Part shown: in pieces, positions 56,721-64,000 of the stretch
Layout of the letters: each line of letters opens with the position of its first letter
How positions within the stretch are numbered: the stretch's first letter is position 1
From: Bacteroidota bacterium
GTDB taxonomy: Bacteria; Bacteroidota; Ignavibacteria; UBA10030; UBA6906
Length of the DNA stretch: 64,000 nucleotides
Assembly (NCBI GenBank): GCA_030835135.1
Contig: JAUQWO010000003.1
Coordinates: 1-64,000 of the forward strand
Direction of reading: 5' to 3'
Notes under the pieces: model-generated
Told to the model about the DNA's origin: nothing
What the model saw: the letters and a program-made list of their open reading frames with translations, nothing else
The model's database searches: none
Made by a program: the position numbers and the translations under genes

Positions 56721-59705
56721 ATGACGACCCGCTCCCGGCTCCGCATAGACGAGATCACGGATGCCCGCATTCAGGACTTTCAGAAGCTGATGCGGTACAA
56801 GATCCGCGACATCCTCCTTGTTTCCAGCCTGTATGACCAGTACCTCTTCGAGGAGGACGGGCGGCTGTACGAACTCATCCGCGAAGAATTCCAGGTCCTC
56901 AACCTGAGCCACCCCCCTGAGGTCACCCATGTCAGCTCCGGCAAGGAAGCCATGGAGCTGATCACTTCCGGGGAGCATTTCGATCTGATCATCACCACCC
57001 TGCACATCGAGGATATCCATGTCATCCGGTTCGCCCGGATGATCCGCGAAGCCGGGATCGATACCCCGATCGTCCTGCTGGCATACGACAACAAGGAGCG
57101 AAAAGAGCTGGTCACCAGCTACGACACCTCCATTTTCGAGAAGATCTTTCTCTGGCAGGGAGATTACCGGCTGCTGATCGGCATCATCAAATACCTCGAG
57201 GACAAGCTGAACGTGGACAACGACACGCGGGCGGTCGGGGTCCAGGCCATCATCCTCGTGGAAGACAGTGTCCAGTTCTATTCGATGTATCTCCCCCTCA
57301 TTTATACGGAGATCCTGAACCAGTCACAGCGCCTCATTTCCGAGGGTGTGAACCTGACCCACCGGTTCCTGCGCATGCGTGCCCGCCCGAAGATCCTTCT
57401 CTGCACCACATATGAAGAGGCATGGGCATACTACGAGAAATATGAGCAGTTCATCCTCGGCATCATCACGGATGTGAATTTCAAGCGGGGCGGCATGAAG
57501 GACCCGGAGGCGGGGATCACGTTTGCCCGCAATGTCCGGTCCCATCACACGGACATTTCGATCCTGCTGCAATCCAGCAATGCCGATTACGAGTCCAAGG
57601 CCCGCGAGATCGGAGCCGGATTCCTGCTCAAAGGGTCTCCCCGGCTGCTCCATCACCTGCGCAATTTCATGCTGGACAACTTCGGGTTCGGTGATTTTGT
57701 CTTCCGGACGGCCAACGGCGCAGAAGTGTGCAAAGCAACCAACATGAAGACCCTGGAAGAAGGGCTCCGCAGCGCACCGGACGAATCGATCCTCTTCCAT
57801 GCCTCACGCAACCATTTCTCGAATTGGCTGAAGGCACGTACCGAGTTCGGGCTCGCCCATAAGCTGCGCCCCCACAAGGTCACGGATTTCTCTTCGGTGG
57901 ACGAATTGCGGAATGAGCTCCTCACGGCGCTCCGCGAATACCAGGAAAGCCGTCGTCACGGCGTCATCACCGAATTCAACCGGGAGACCTTCGACCCGCT
58001 CAATGGTTTCGCGCGCATCGGCGGCGGGTCGCTGGGGGGCAAAGCCCGCGGCCTGGGTTTCATCAACACCGTGATCAACCGGTATCACATCCGCGATTAT
58101 TTCCCGGGTGTCGAGATCGGTGTCCCCGGCGCGGCGGTCATTGCCACGGATGTCTTCGACCGTTTCCTGTCGGACAACAATCTGGAGGCATTCGCACTCA
58201 ATTGCCGTGATGACGCCGAATTGCATGAACGGTTCCTCACGGCTCCCCATTTCCCGCAGGACATCCTCCGCCGGCTGTCGGAATTCCTCGAACTGGTCCG
58301 CGAGCCTCTCGCCGTCCGATCGTCCAGCGTGCTGGAGGATTCACAGTATCAGCCGTTCGCCGGCGTCTACGCTACGTACATGCTGCCGAACAACAACACG
58401 GACCACAAGATCCGGCTGCTCGAACTGCTGCAGAGCATCAAACTCGTGTACGCCTCGACGTTCGCACAGCGTGCGAAGGACTACATGAAGGCCACCGCCT
58501 ACCGTCTCGAAGAGGAGAAGATGGCGGTGATCGTCCAGCGGATGGTGGGTTCGGCGAGGAACGACCGGTTCTATCCGGACTTCGCCGGCGTGGCAAAGTC
58601 ATACAACTTCTACCCCGTTCCGCCACAGAACGCCACCGACGGTATCGTCCAGGTGGCCCTGGGGCTCGGCAAGACGGTGGTGGACGGCGGCAACTCCGTA
58701 CGGTTCTGTCCGAAGTACCCGCGCCACCTCCTGCAGTTCTTCTCCACCAAGGAGACCATCAGGAACGCGCAGCAGGAATTCCTCGCGCTCGATCTCGTCG
58801 AGGGGCTCACGCCGCGCGTCCCCTCGGACCCGGAGATCTTCATCAAGAAGTACGACCTGAAGAAGGCCGAGGAGGATGAGAGCCTGTTCCATGTGGGCTC
58901 GACCTACTCTCCGGAGAATGAGACCGTGTATGATGGCGTGTCACGCACCGGCAGACGCGTGGTCACCTTTGCCCCTATCCTCAAGCACAAGATCTTTCCC
59001 CTGCCCGAGATCCTGGAGCTGTTGCTGGAATTCGGGACATGGGGAATGGGGACGCATGTCGAAGTGGAGTTCGCCGTGAACATGCGGACGCACCCGGACC
59101 GGCCACGGGAGTTCGCGTTGCTGCAGATCCGCCCGCTGGTGCTGAGCCTGGAGATGGAAGAACTCGATGTGGAGAACATCCCGCAGGAGAACCTGATCTG
59201 TCAGAGTCAACAGGTCCTCGGGAATGGCGTGTTCGATGGGATCAGGGATGTGGTGGTCGTGGACATCCACACCTACGACCGTGCGAAGAGTCACGATGTG
59301 GCGGCGGAGATCAGCCGGGTCAACACGAAGCTGCTCAACGAGAAGCGCCCCTATCTGGTCATCGGCGTCGGCCGCTGGGGCAGCCTCGATCCATGGCTCG
59401 GGATCCCGGTCACGTGGGACCAGATCTCCGGAGCGTCGGTGATCGTGGAATCAGGGTTCAAGGATTTCCACGTCACGCCATCACAGGGCTCTCATTTTTT
59501 CCAGAACATCACGTCGTTCCGCGTGGGATATTTCACGGTGAACGCGGAAGTGCCGTCGTCGTTCATCGACTGGGGATGGCTCCAGCAGCAGCCCGCAGCG
59601 GAGGAACTCGTGTACACGCGCCACCTGCGCTTCGAGCAGCCCATCACGGTGAAGATCAACGGACACAAGAATAAGGGTGTGATACTCAAACCCGCTGAGA
59701 AATAA
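56721..59705 (+). CDS. Large receiver-like/PPDK-N (PEP-pyruvate binding ATP-grasp) protein
   Basis: The protein has 994 residues from the ATG at 56721. The track's 31-residue extension looks like non-coding leader. Two receiver-like domains lead: the first lacks a clear phospho-aspartate (FDLIITTLHIED), while the second has it (GIITDVNFKRGG, then FLLKGSP). A PPDK N-terminal ATP-grasp domain follows, with GGSLGGKARGLGF and AVRSSSVLEDSQYQPFAGVY. The swivelling phosphohistidine domain and PEP site of PEP synthase are not seen. A final domain (IGVGRWGSLDPWLGIPVTWD) has no known role to me. It may be a signalling phosphotransferase controlled by the receivers. The upstream gap is a divergent promoter region. 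Confidence 0.85.
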   Translation: MTTRSRLRIDEITDARIQDFQKLMRYKIRDILLVSSLYDQYLFEEDGRLYELIREEFQVLNLSHPPEVTHVSSGKEAMELITSGEHFDLIITTLHIEDIHVIRFARMIREAGIDTPIVLLAYDNKERKELVTSYDTSIFEKIFLWQGDYRLLIGIIKYLEDKLNVDNDTRAVGVQAIILVEDSVQFYSMYLPLIYTEILNQSQRLISEGVNLTHRFLRMRARPKILLCTTYEEAWAYYEKYEQFILGIITDVNFKRGGMKDPEAGITFARNVRSHHTDISILLQSSNADYESKAREIGAGFLLKGSPRLLHHLRNFMLDNFGFGDFVFRTANGAEVCKATNMKTLEEGLRSAPDESILFHASRNHFSNWLKARTEFGLAHKLRPHKVTDFSSVDELRNELLTALREYQESRRHGVITEFNRETFDPLNGFARIGGGSLGGKARGLGFINTVINRYHIRDYFPGVEIGVPGAAVIATDVFDRFLSDNNLEAFALNCRDDAELHERFLTAPHFPQDILRRLSEFLELVREPLAVRSSSVLEDSQYQPFAGVYATYMLPNNNTDHKIRLLELLQSIKLVYASTFAQRAKDYMKATAYRLEEEKMAVIVQRMVGSARNDRFYPDFAGVAKSYNFYPVPPQNATDGIVQVALGLGKTVVDGGNSVRFCPKYPRHLLQFFSTKETIRNAQQEFLALDLVEGLTPRVPSDPEIFIKKYDLKKAEEDESLFHVGSTYSPENETVYDGVSRTGRRVVTFAPILKHKIFPLPEILELLLEFGTWGMGTHVEVEFAVNMRTHPDRPREFALLQIRPLVLSLEMEELDVENIPQENLICQSQQVLGNGVFDGIRDVVVVDIHTYDRAKSHDVAAEISRVNTKLLNEKRPYLVIGVGRWGSLDPWLGIPVTWDQISGASVIVESGFKDFHVTPSQGSHFFQNITSFRVGYFTVNAEVPSSFIDWGWLQQQPAAEELVYTRHLRFEQPITVKINGHKNKGVILKPAEK

Positions 59706-59732
59706 GGTCCTGTCGGAGGGTCCGCGGAGGGA

Positions 59733-60209
59733 TCACTGCTCGAAGTAGCCGGTAACGGTCGCGCTGGCGAGAAGCCGGGGACCGATGGCTTTGATGGTCT
59801 CCTGGAGCGTGGCGAACGGCCCCAGTTCCAGATCGTCGACGGAGAGGGCGTACACGGTACATTCATACGGATGGGCGCCGCTTCCCCGCGGCGGTTCGGG
59901 TCCACCCCATCCCTGCTTCCCGAACGAGTTGCGCAATTCCAGGCTCCCCCCCGGCATCTCCGTGCTGATCGTCGATGCACGTTCAGCGAGTTCGCGGGTG
60001 ATCGGGGGGATGTTCACGACGAACCAGTGCACCCAGTCGTCCGCGGCAGGATGGCGGTCGATCACGGAGACCGCGAAGGACTTCACGCCTTCGGGGACCT
60101 CGGTCCACATGAGCGGCGGAGAGATATTCTGTCCGCCCCGCACGCCGCGGTTGGCGCACTTCGTCGGGAAGAATTTCCCGCTCAGCAGGACCGGACAGAA
60201 GATCTTCAT
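59733..60209 (-). CDS. PEBP/YbhB-family (Raf kinase inhibitor-like) protein
   Basis: The 158-residue phosphatidylethanolamine-binding-protein-like fold has NISPPLMWTEVPEG, AVSVIDRHPAADDWVHWFV and HPYECTVYALS. The ligand pocket His residues are present, but the usual DPDAP is DRHPAADD. Bacterial members have no firmly known role. The start overlaps the response-regulator stop (ATGA), so the pair is co-translated. It converges with the large PPDK-N protein, 27 bases apart. Confidence 0.9.
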   Translation of the reverse strand: MKIFCPVLLSGKFFPTKCANRGVRGGQNISPPLMWTEVPEGVKSFAVSVIDRHPAADDWVHWFVVNIPPITRELAERASTISTEMPGGSLELRNSFGKQGWGGPEPPRGSGAHPYECTVYALSVDDLELGPFATLQETIKAIGPRLLASATVTGYFEQ

Positions 60210-60655
60210 GGGTGGGTACCGGAAGGCGAATTCTTCGCCATGGCTGCCGCGGCTTCTTTGCCCAGTGCAGCGGTCCGGATCTCGCGACGGATCTCGTGCA
60301 TCTCCACTCGGCCCTTGCGCAGATACCGCACACCCTTCATCTGCAGTTCGATGATATCCTTCTGACCCAGTTCACGGCCGGAGATGATGATGATAGGCAC
60401 ATCCTTGGTGGCCGGGTCGCCCTTCAGGTCATTGATGTAATCAATGCCCCCCTTCCGGCGAAGGGCGAGGTCCATGAGGATGACCGCCGGTTGATGTTGC
60501 TTCACCGCGCTGATGATGTCTTCCTGCTGGACGGGGAACTGGATCCCCTCAAACCCGTCGTCTTCGACGATGAACTTCAGGAGATTGGAGAAATCGATGC
60601 TGTCCTCCACGATAAGGACAGACTTCTTGGCGTCGGTCTTGTTGGTCTTTGACAT
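60206..60655 (-). CDS. Single-domain response regulator
   Basis: The protein has 149 residues from the ATG at 60655; the track adds nine residues. Receiver-domain residues are complete: acidic pair in VLIVEDS, phospho-acceptor Asp in VILMDLALRRKGG, Ser in IIIISGRELG and Lys in VRYLRKGR. A short alanine-rich helix follows and there is no output domain. It is coupled to the PEBP-family gene. A cognate kinase is not obvious in the window. Confidence 0.9.
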   Translation of the reverse strand: MSKTNKTDAKKSVLIVEDSIDFSNLLKFIVEDDGFEGIQFPVQQEDIISAVKQHQPAVILMDLALRRKGGIDYINDLKGDPATKDVPIIIISGRELGQKDIIELQMKGVRYLRKGRVEMHEIRREIRTAALGKEAAAAMAKNSPSGTHP

Positions 60656-60706
60656 AGTGCCCGATGGGTCGTTGGGGTGCATCCGTTGAGGCAGGGGTTC
60701 TCACCG

Positions 60707-60735
60707 AAGATACGCGAATGACCCCAATAATGCAA
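60707..60735 (-). promoter_or_regulatory. Promoter candidate for the response regulator-PEBP unit
   Basis: On the minus strand TTGCAT and TATCTT are separated by 17 bases, about 52 bases upstream of the start. Only moderate matches to consensus are seen. Confidence 0.35.
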
Positions 60736-60742
60736 CACAAGC

Positions 60743-60771
60743 TTGCTTCGACCTCTGAATTGTAGTACCTT
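60743..60771 (+). promoter_or_regulatory. Promoter candidate for the lipoprotein/coiled-coil pair
   Basis: TTGCTT and TACCTT are separated by 17 bases, 45 bases upstream of the start at 60817. It lies back to back with the candidate for the response regulator. Weak. Confidence 0.3.
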
Positions 60772-60816
60772 CATCCATCCCCAATCCATTTCCCTGACGA
60801 GGAGAACACCCATCCC

Positions 60817-61278
60817 ATGCGTACATGTGGTCAGTTGTCCGCCTTTGTCCTGCTCCTGTTGCTCCCGGCCTGCTCGACGGTCACTCTTGAGAACGCGAAT
60901 TTTTCCTGGCCGGTGGAGGCCGTCCTCACCGTCAACAGCATGAACATGATCGAAGAAGGGCGCTACGCATTTGCTGTGGACGTCGCTCCTCTCGCCCAGG
61001 CGGAGTTCCAGGATTCCACGGCCCTGCGCGGCAAAGCCCTTCGCGTGATTCGGAACTCCCTGGGGTACTATTTCGTCACCGGGTCGCATTTCAAGAAGGT
61101 CTATGTCTTCCGCGCCGGGGAGGGCTCATTCGAGGGGGTGACCTCGATCCTGGTGTCAGAGACGGGATTGCATCAGCCCGCCCTGAACCAGCGCCCGCCC
61201 TTCATCGAACTGGTGGACGGTTCCGCGCCGCCCAAGTACCTCACCCATACCGACTTCGTGCAGGAGAAGCCACGATGA
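60817..61278 (+). CDS. Small lipoprotein of unknown function
   Basis: The 153-residue protein has a lipoprotein signal (FVLLLLLPACS, lipobox Cys) and a short beta-rich mature part (YYFVTGSHFKKVYVF, VTSILVSETGL). It is anchored in a membrane facing the periplasm. A GAGGAG site sits 13 bases before the ATG. Its stop overlaps the next gene (ATGA at 61275), so the two proteins are likely partners. I do not recognise the family. Confidence 0.8.
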   Translation: MRTCGQLSAFVLLLLLPACSTVTLENANFSWPVEAVLTVNSMNMIEEGRYAFAVDVAPLAQAEFQDSTALRGKALRVIRNSLGYYFVTGSHFKKVYVFRAGEGSFEGVTSILVSETGLHQPALNQRPPFIELVDGSAPPKYLTHTDFVQEKPR

Positions 61279-62555
61279 CCCGTTCCCTCGCCGTTGCGTT
61301 CATCGCCCTTCTCTTCCTGCTCCCCGGCATCGCCCCGGCGCAGGAATCGGACTTCGCCATCAAGAAGGATTTTGAGACGCGGTACGACCGGCTCACCCGC
61401 TTTCTGGATGGTGCCACGAACACCGCCGAACTCGACACCCTCAAACGGGTGATCGACGGACTCGAACTCGATTTCACGCCCCACACGACCTTCCTCGACA
61501 AGGCGATGTTTCCCGTGACGTTCGCACAGAAGATGAAGGCGCTCCGGCTGCAATATGCCCGCACATACGACATGCTCCACGTGATGGAGACCCAGGGGGC
61601 GCAGATCGCCCAGATGGAAGGGACGATCTCTGCGTTGACGTTCTCGCTCGATACGCTGCAGCGCGAACGTGATGCCCTGTTCCTCGAATTGAAACAGAAT
61701 CGCGCGAGCATGGCGGCGCTGCGCGAGACCATCCGCAAGTTGCAGGCGCATCTCCGCGCGAATGACCAGCTGCTCTTCGCACTCGTCGATTCCATGTTCA
61801 TGCCGTACGGCAAGGACCTCGCTCAGGTGGGCGATGTGCAACGCACCTCCCTCACGGCACGCATGGAGAAGGCTAACATTCTCACGCGCGTGCATGACAT
61901 GGCCACGGACAATCTCCGGTTCCTGAAGGCGACGGAATTCCAGGCCGGCGATTTCGCGAGCCTCATTGACAACTACCAGCAGTTCAGCTCGCGGTGGCTC
62001 GGACTCAGCGACAAGATCCTGGCCGTATCGCGCGCCGAAGTTGTCGGGGGCGCTCCGGGGACGCCGACGGGACCAGCAGGCACCCGTGGCACGGCCGCAG
62101 GTCACGAGGCACCGACGAGTCAGGTGGATTCGCTCGTCCTGGAGTGGCATGCCTCGTTGCAGAAAGCCTTCTGGCGCGCACTCATGAAGGAATTCACCGA
62201 CCAGGAGATCCAGGTCACCCCATTTGCCGACGCCCCGGGATTCTCCGCGTCGATCCGGACATACGTGCAGGAGCTCCAGACGAGTACGGCGGATCCTCGC
62301 GCATTCGTGGAGGATGTCTGGAAAGCACGCATCGACCGGGAATGGAAGGCCGCGCTCACGCGTGAAAGCATGCTCGGTACGGAAGAGTACGCTGCCCTCG
62401 ACTCGCTGGTGAACGGATTGACCCCGCCCGCCATGGACACGCGCTATCTGTTCTACGTCGGGATCATCGCCGCGGTCGCTGCGGTCCTCTGGTGGCTGCT
62501 TGCACGGAAGCGCCGCCCGGCCGGCCCGCCGCCAGCCGCTCCGCCTGCTGCCTGA
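61275..62555 (+). CDS. Exported coiled-coil protein with C-terminal membrane anchor, unknown function
   Basis: The 426-residue protein has a signal peptide (LAVAFIALLFLLPGIAPAQ), a predicted coiled coil at about 100-160 (TLQRERDALFLELKQNRASM), a Gly/Pro-rich linker near 260 (APGTPTGPAGTRGTA), a helical domain, and a C-terminal transmembrane segment (YVGIIAAVAAVLWWLLA) followed by a basic then Pro/Ala tail. It is probably periplasmic and tethered. It overlaps the lipoprotein gene. No enzyme motif is seen. Confidence 0.8.
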   Translation: MTRSLAVAFIALLFLLPGIAPAQESDFAIKKDFETRYDRLTRFLDGATNTAELDTLKRVIDGLELDFTPHTTFLDKAMFPVTFAQKMKALRLQYARTYDMLHVMETQGAQIAQMEGTISALTFSLDTLQRERDALFLELKQNRASMAALRETIRKLQAHLRANDQLLFALVDSMFMPYGKDLAQVGDVQRTSLTARMEKANILTRVHDMATDNLRFLKATEFQAGDFASLIDNYQQFSSRWLGLSDKILAVSRAEVVGGAPGTPTGPAGTRGTAAGHEAPTSQVDSLVLEWHASLQKAFWRALMKEFTDQEIQVTPFADAPGFSASIRTYVQELQTSTADPRAFVEDVWKARIDREWKAALTRESMLGTEEYAALDSLVNGLTPPAMDTRYLFYVGIIAAVAAVLWWLLARKRRPAGPPPAAPPAA

Positions 62556-62568
62556 GTCTGCCACCATG

Positions 62569-62618
62569 CTGCCGTCATCCCCTCACGTCCACCGTCGGGC
62601 GCGAGGGGATGACGGCAG
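62569..62618 (+). terminator. Perfect 16-bp inverted repeat between the coiled-coil gene and the PIG-L gene
   Basis: CTGCCGTCATCCCCTC and its exact complement are separated by an 18-base loop. It begins 14 bases after the stop at 62555. No T-run follows, so it may be a Rho-assisted terminator, an mRNA-stabilising hairpin or a binding site. Confidence 0.5.
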
Positions 62619-62651
62619 TGCCATACCGGGACCATCACGGAAGATCGACGT

Positions 62652-64000
62652 ATGAGACGACCGCTGTTCTTCATCGTGTCGGTGGTGTGCGCAACCCTCT
62701 TCCTCTCCCCTGTTGCCCGCCCGCAATATGCAAAGGCGCGCACATCTTCCGAGATCCGCCTCGCACTCGACCATCTCCAGGTCGTGGGCTCCGTCCTCTA
62801 TATCGCCGCACATCCGGATGACGAGAACACGGCGTTCCTCGCGGCCATGGCCCGCGGCCGCGGCATGCGCACGGCGTACCTCTCCATCACCCGTGGCGAA
62901 GGCGGACAGAATCTGATCGGCCCCGAACAGGGCGCCGCCCTCGGGGTGATCCGGACCCAGGAGCTGCTCGCCGCCCGTTCCGTCGACGGTGCCCAGCAGT
63001 TCTTCACACGGGCCGTGGACTTCGGGTACTCCAAGACCACCGAAGAGACCATGCGCTTCTGGAACCACGACTCCACACTCGCCGACGTCGTCCGCGTCGT
63101 CAGGATGTTCCAGCCGGATGTGATCGTCACACGCTTCACGCCAGCACTGGGCGGACATGGCAACCATACGGCGTCGGCGGTGCTGGCCATGGAGGCATTC
63201 GAGGCAGCGGCGGACCCCACGCGCTTTCCCGAGCAATTGCAGACACTGCAGCCGTGGAAGACCCGACGCCTGTTCTGGAATGTGTTCCGGCCGGACTCGG
63301 TGCTCCCGGCGGGCACCGTCCGGGTCGATCTTGGCACCTATGCGCCACTCATCGGCCGGTCGTTCGCGGAGCTGGCAGGGCTCGGGCGAAGCATGCATAA
63401 GAGCCAGGGCTTCGGAGCGTCACAGAACCGCGGCGAGGCAGTGAACCGCTTCCAGATCGTCCTCGGCGACACGGCAACGAGTGACCTCTTCGATGGGATC
63501 GTCACGACCTGGCAACGCTACGGCACCGGTGCCACGTGTGCGGCACTCGCCGCACGTGCTCGCGCGGCGTTTACCATCGACAATCCCGCTGCGTGCATCC
63601 CCGATCTCATCCGTCTTGGTGAAGCGCTCGCAACCATGCCTGATGGGCCGGCGGTGCGTTACGCACGAGCCCAGACGGCTGCGCTCATTCAATCGTCCGC
63701 GGGTGCCTGGGTGGAATTCACGACATCAGCGCAGCAGATGCCCCCCGGTGCCGCCGTCCCCGGCACCATCCTCGTTGTCAACCGCTCACCGGAGCCGTTC
63801 CGCGTGAAGAGCGTCCGGCTGCCGTTCTCGGACCGGGATAGCATCCTGAACCTGCCCCTCATCCCGAACAAGCCTGTGCGCATTCCGGCGGACATCGTCA
63901 TACCCGCCTCGCAGCCCCCATCGCAACAGTACTGGCTCCGGCAGCCGCAGACGGCAGGGTTCTATCGTACCGGGCCGGGCGATCCCGTGGGCCTCGCTCT
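62652..64000 (+). CDS. Exported PIG-L family deacetylase, cut by window end
   Basis: The frame is open from the ATG at 62652 to the window end, about 449 residues, so the 3' end is missing. It is absent from the track because no stop is present. It has a signal peptide (FFIVSVVCATLFLSPVARP), then the PIG-L zinc motif AAHPDDEN, ITRGEGGQNLIGPEQG, and the later metal-site GGHGNHTASA. PIG-L enzymes remove N-acetyl groups from sugars. After about residue 300 a second, beta-rich domain begins, as in long Bacteroidota PIG-L proteins. The substrate is unknown. Confidence 0.92.
   Translation, partial: MRRPLFFIVSVVCATLFLSPVARPQYAKARTSSEIRLALDHLQVVGSVLYIAAHPDDENTAFLAAMARGRGMRTAYLSITRGEGGQNLIGPEQGAALGVIRTQELLAARSVDGAQQFFTRAVDFGYSKTTEETMRFWNHDSTLADVVRVVRMFQPDVIVTRFTPALGGHGNHTASAVLAMEAFEAAADPTRFPEQLQTLQPWKTRRLFWNVFRPDSVLPAGTVRVDLGTYAPLIGRSFAELAGLGRSMHKSQGFGASQNRGEAVNRFQIVLGDTATSDLFDGIVTTWQRYGTGATCAALAARARAAFTIDNPAACIPDLIRLGEALATMPDGPAVRYARAQTAALIQSSAGAWVEFTTSAQQMPPGAAVPGTILVVNRSPEPFRVKSVRLPFSDRDSILNLPLIPNKPVRIPADIVIPASQPPSQQYWLRQPQTAGFYRTGPGDPVGLA

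Overview
The window is a GC-rich bacterial chromosome segment, densely coded, with no rRNA, tRNA, CRISPR array, insertion sequence or prophage that I could see. Several features point to the Bacteroidota/FCB side of the tree, most like Ignavibacteria or a relative. These are a C-terminal type IX secretion (T9SS) sorting domain with the QNYPNPFNPST motif, a PorD-like DUF4835 protein, a PorV-like outer-membrane protein, Bacteroidota-style MnmA and YbeY, and an HPr kinase outside the Firmicutes. The species assignment is inference only.

Layout. (1) 1-10086, plus strand: a complex-I-like membrane operon, hyfB-hyfC-hyfE-hyfF-hyfG, then a SulP-STAS-EIIA anion transporter, then a fused ferredoxin/NuoB-type small subunit. 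All four nickel-ligand cysteines of the large subunit are replaced, so this is not a hydrogenase. It resembles the hydrogenase-related 'Ehr' complexes, here with an anion transporter inside the operon. It is the most interesting system in the window. (2) 10112-15117, minus: ROK sugar kinase and MnmA, and a pair of exported proteins (PorV-like, and a helix-hairpin-helix protein with a predicted barrel). (3) 15230-16129, plus: the PorD-like protein behind a good promoter. (4) 16116-24011, minus: Omp85 protein, DNA polymerase III delta', MetG, a TatD-radical SAM fusion and a GT9 glycosyltransferase, tightly coupled. (5) 24048-25526: an M23 peptidase/DUF2795 unit with its own promoter and a clear terminator. 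(6) 25522-31686, minus: a housekeeping operon (unknown protein, YbeY, Smg/DUF494, TopA, XerC-like recombinase, HPF, HprK). (7) 31747-35666, minus: S41 protease, DUF3108, gamma carbonic anhydrase-like and MBL-fold genes. (8) 35670-40350: GT2, GH57 alpha-glucan enzyme and LysS. (9) 40437-52671, minus: a uronate/polysaccharide locus with a heparinase II/III-like lyase, two UroD-family proteins, a HAD phosphatase and a beta-helix protein, followed by Tex and then Eda-VOC and KdgK. The lyase end can supply unsaturated uronates and the KdgK/Eda end can turn 2-keto-3-deoxygluconate into pyruvate and glyceraldehyde-3-phosphate. (10) 52701-56582: a PPi-type phosphofructokinase with terminator, and a T9SS-sorted DUF3160 protein. 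(11) 56721-64000: a large receiver/PPDK-N protein, a response regulator-PEBP pair, a lipoprotein/coiled-coil pair, and a PIG-L deacetylase cut by the window end.

No intergenic stretch exceeds 300 bases. The longest, 48791-49075, is mostly a degenerate 21-bp tandem repeat. Many genes overlap by ATGA or TGATG, so translational coupling is common here. Many ORF-track starts were moved downstream to a codon with a ribosome-binding site (RBS) or to the start of family homology. These choices are stated gene by gene.
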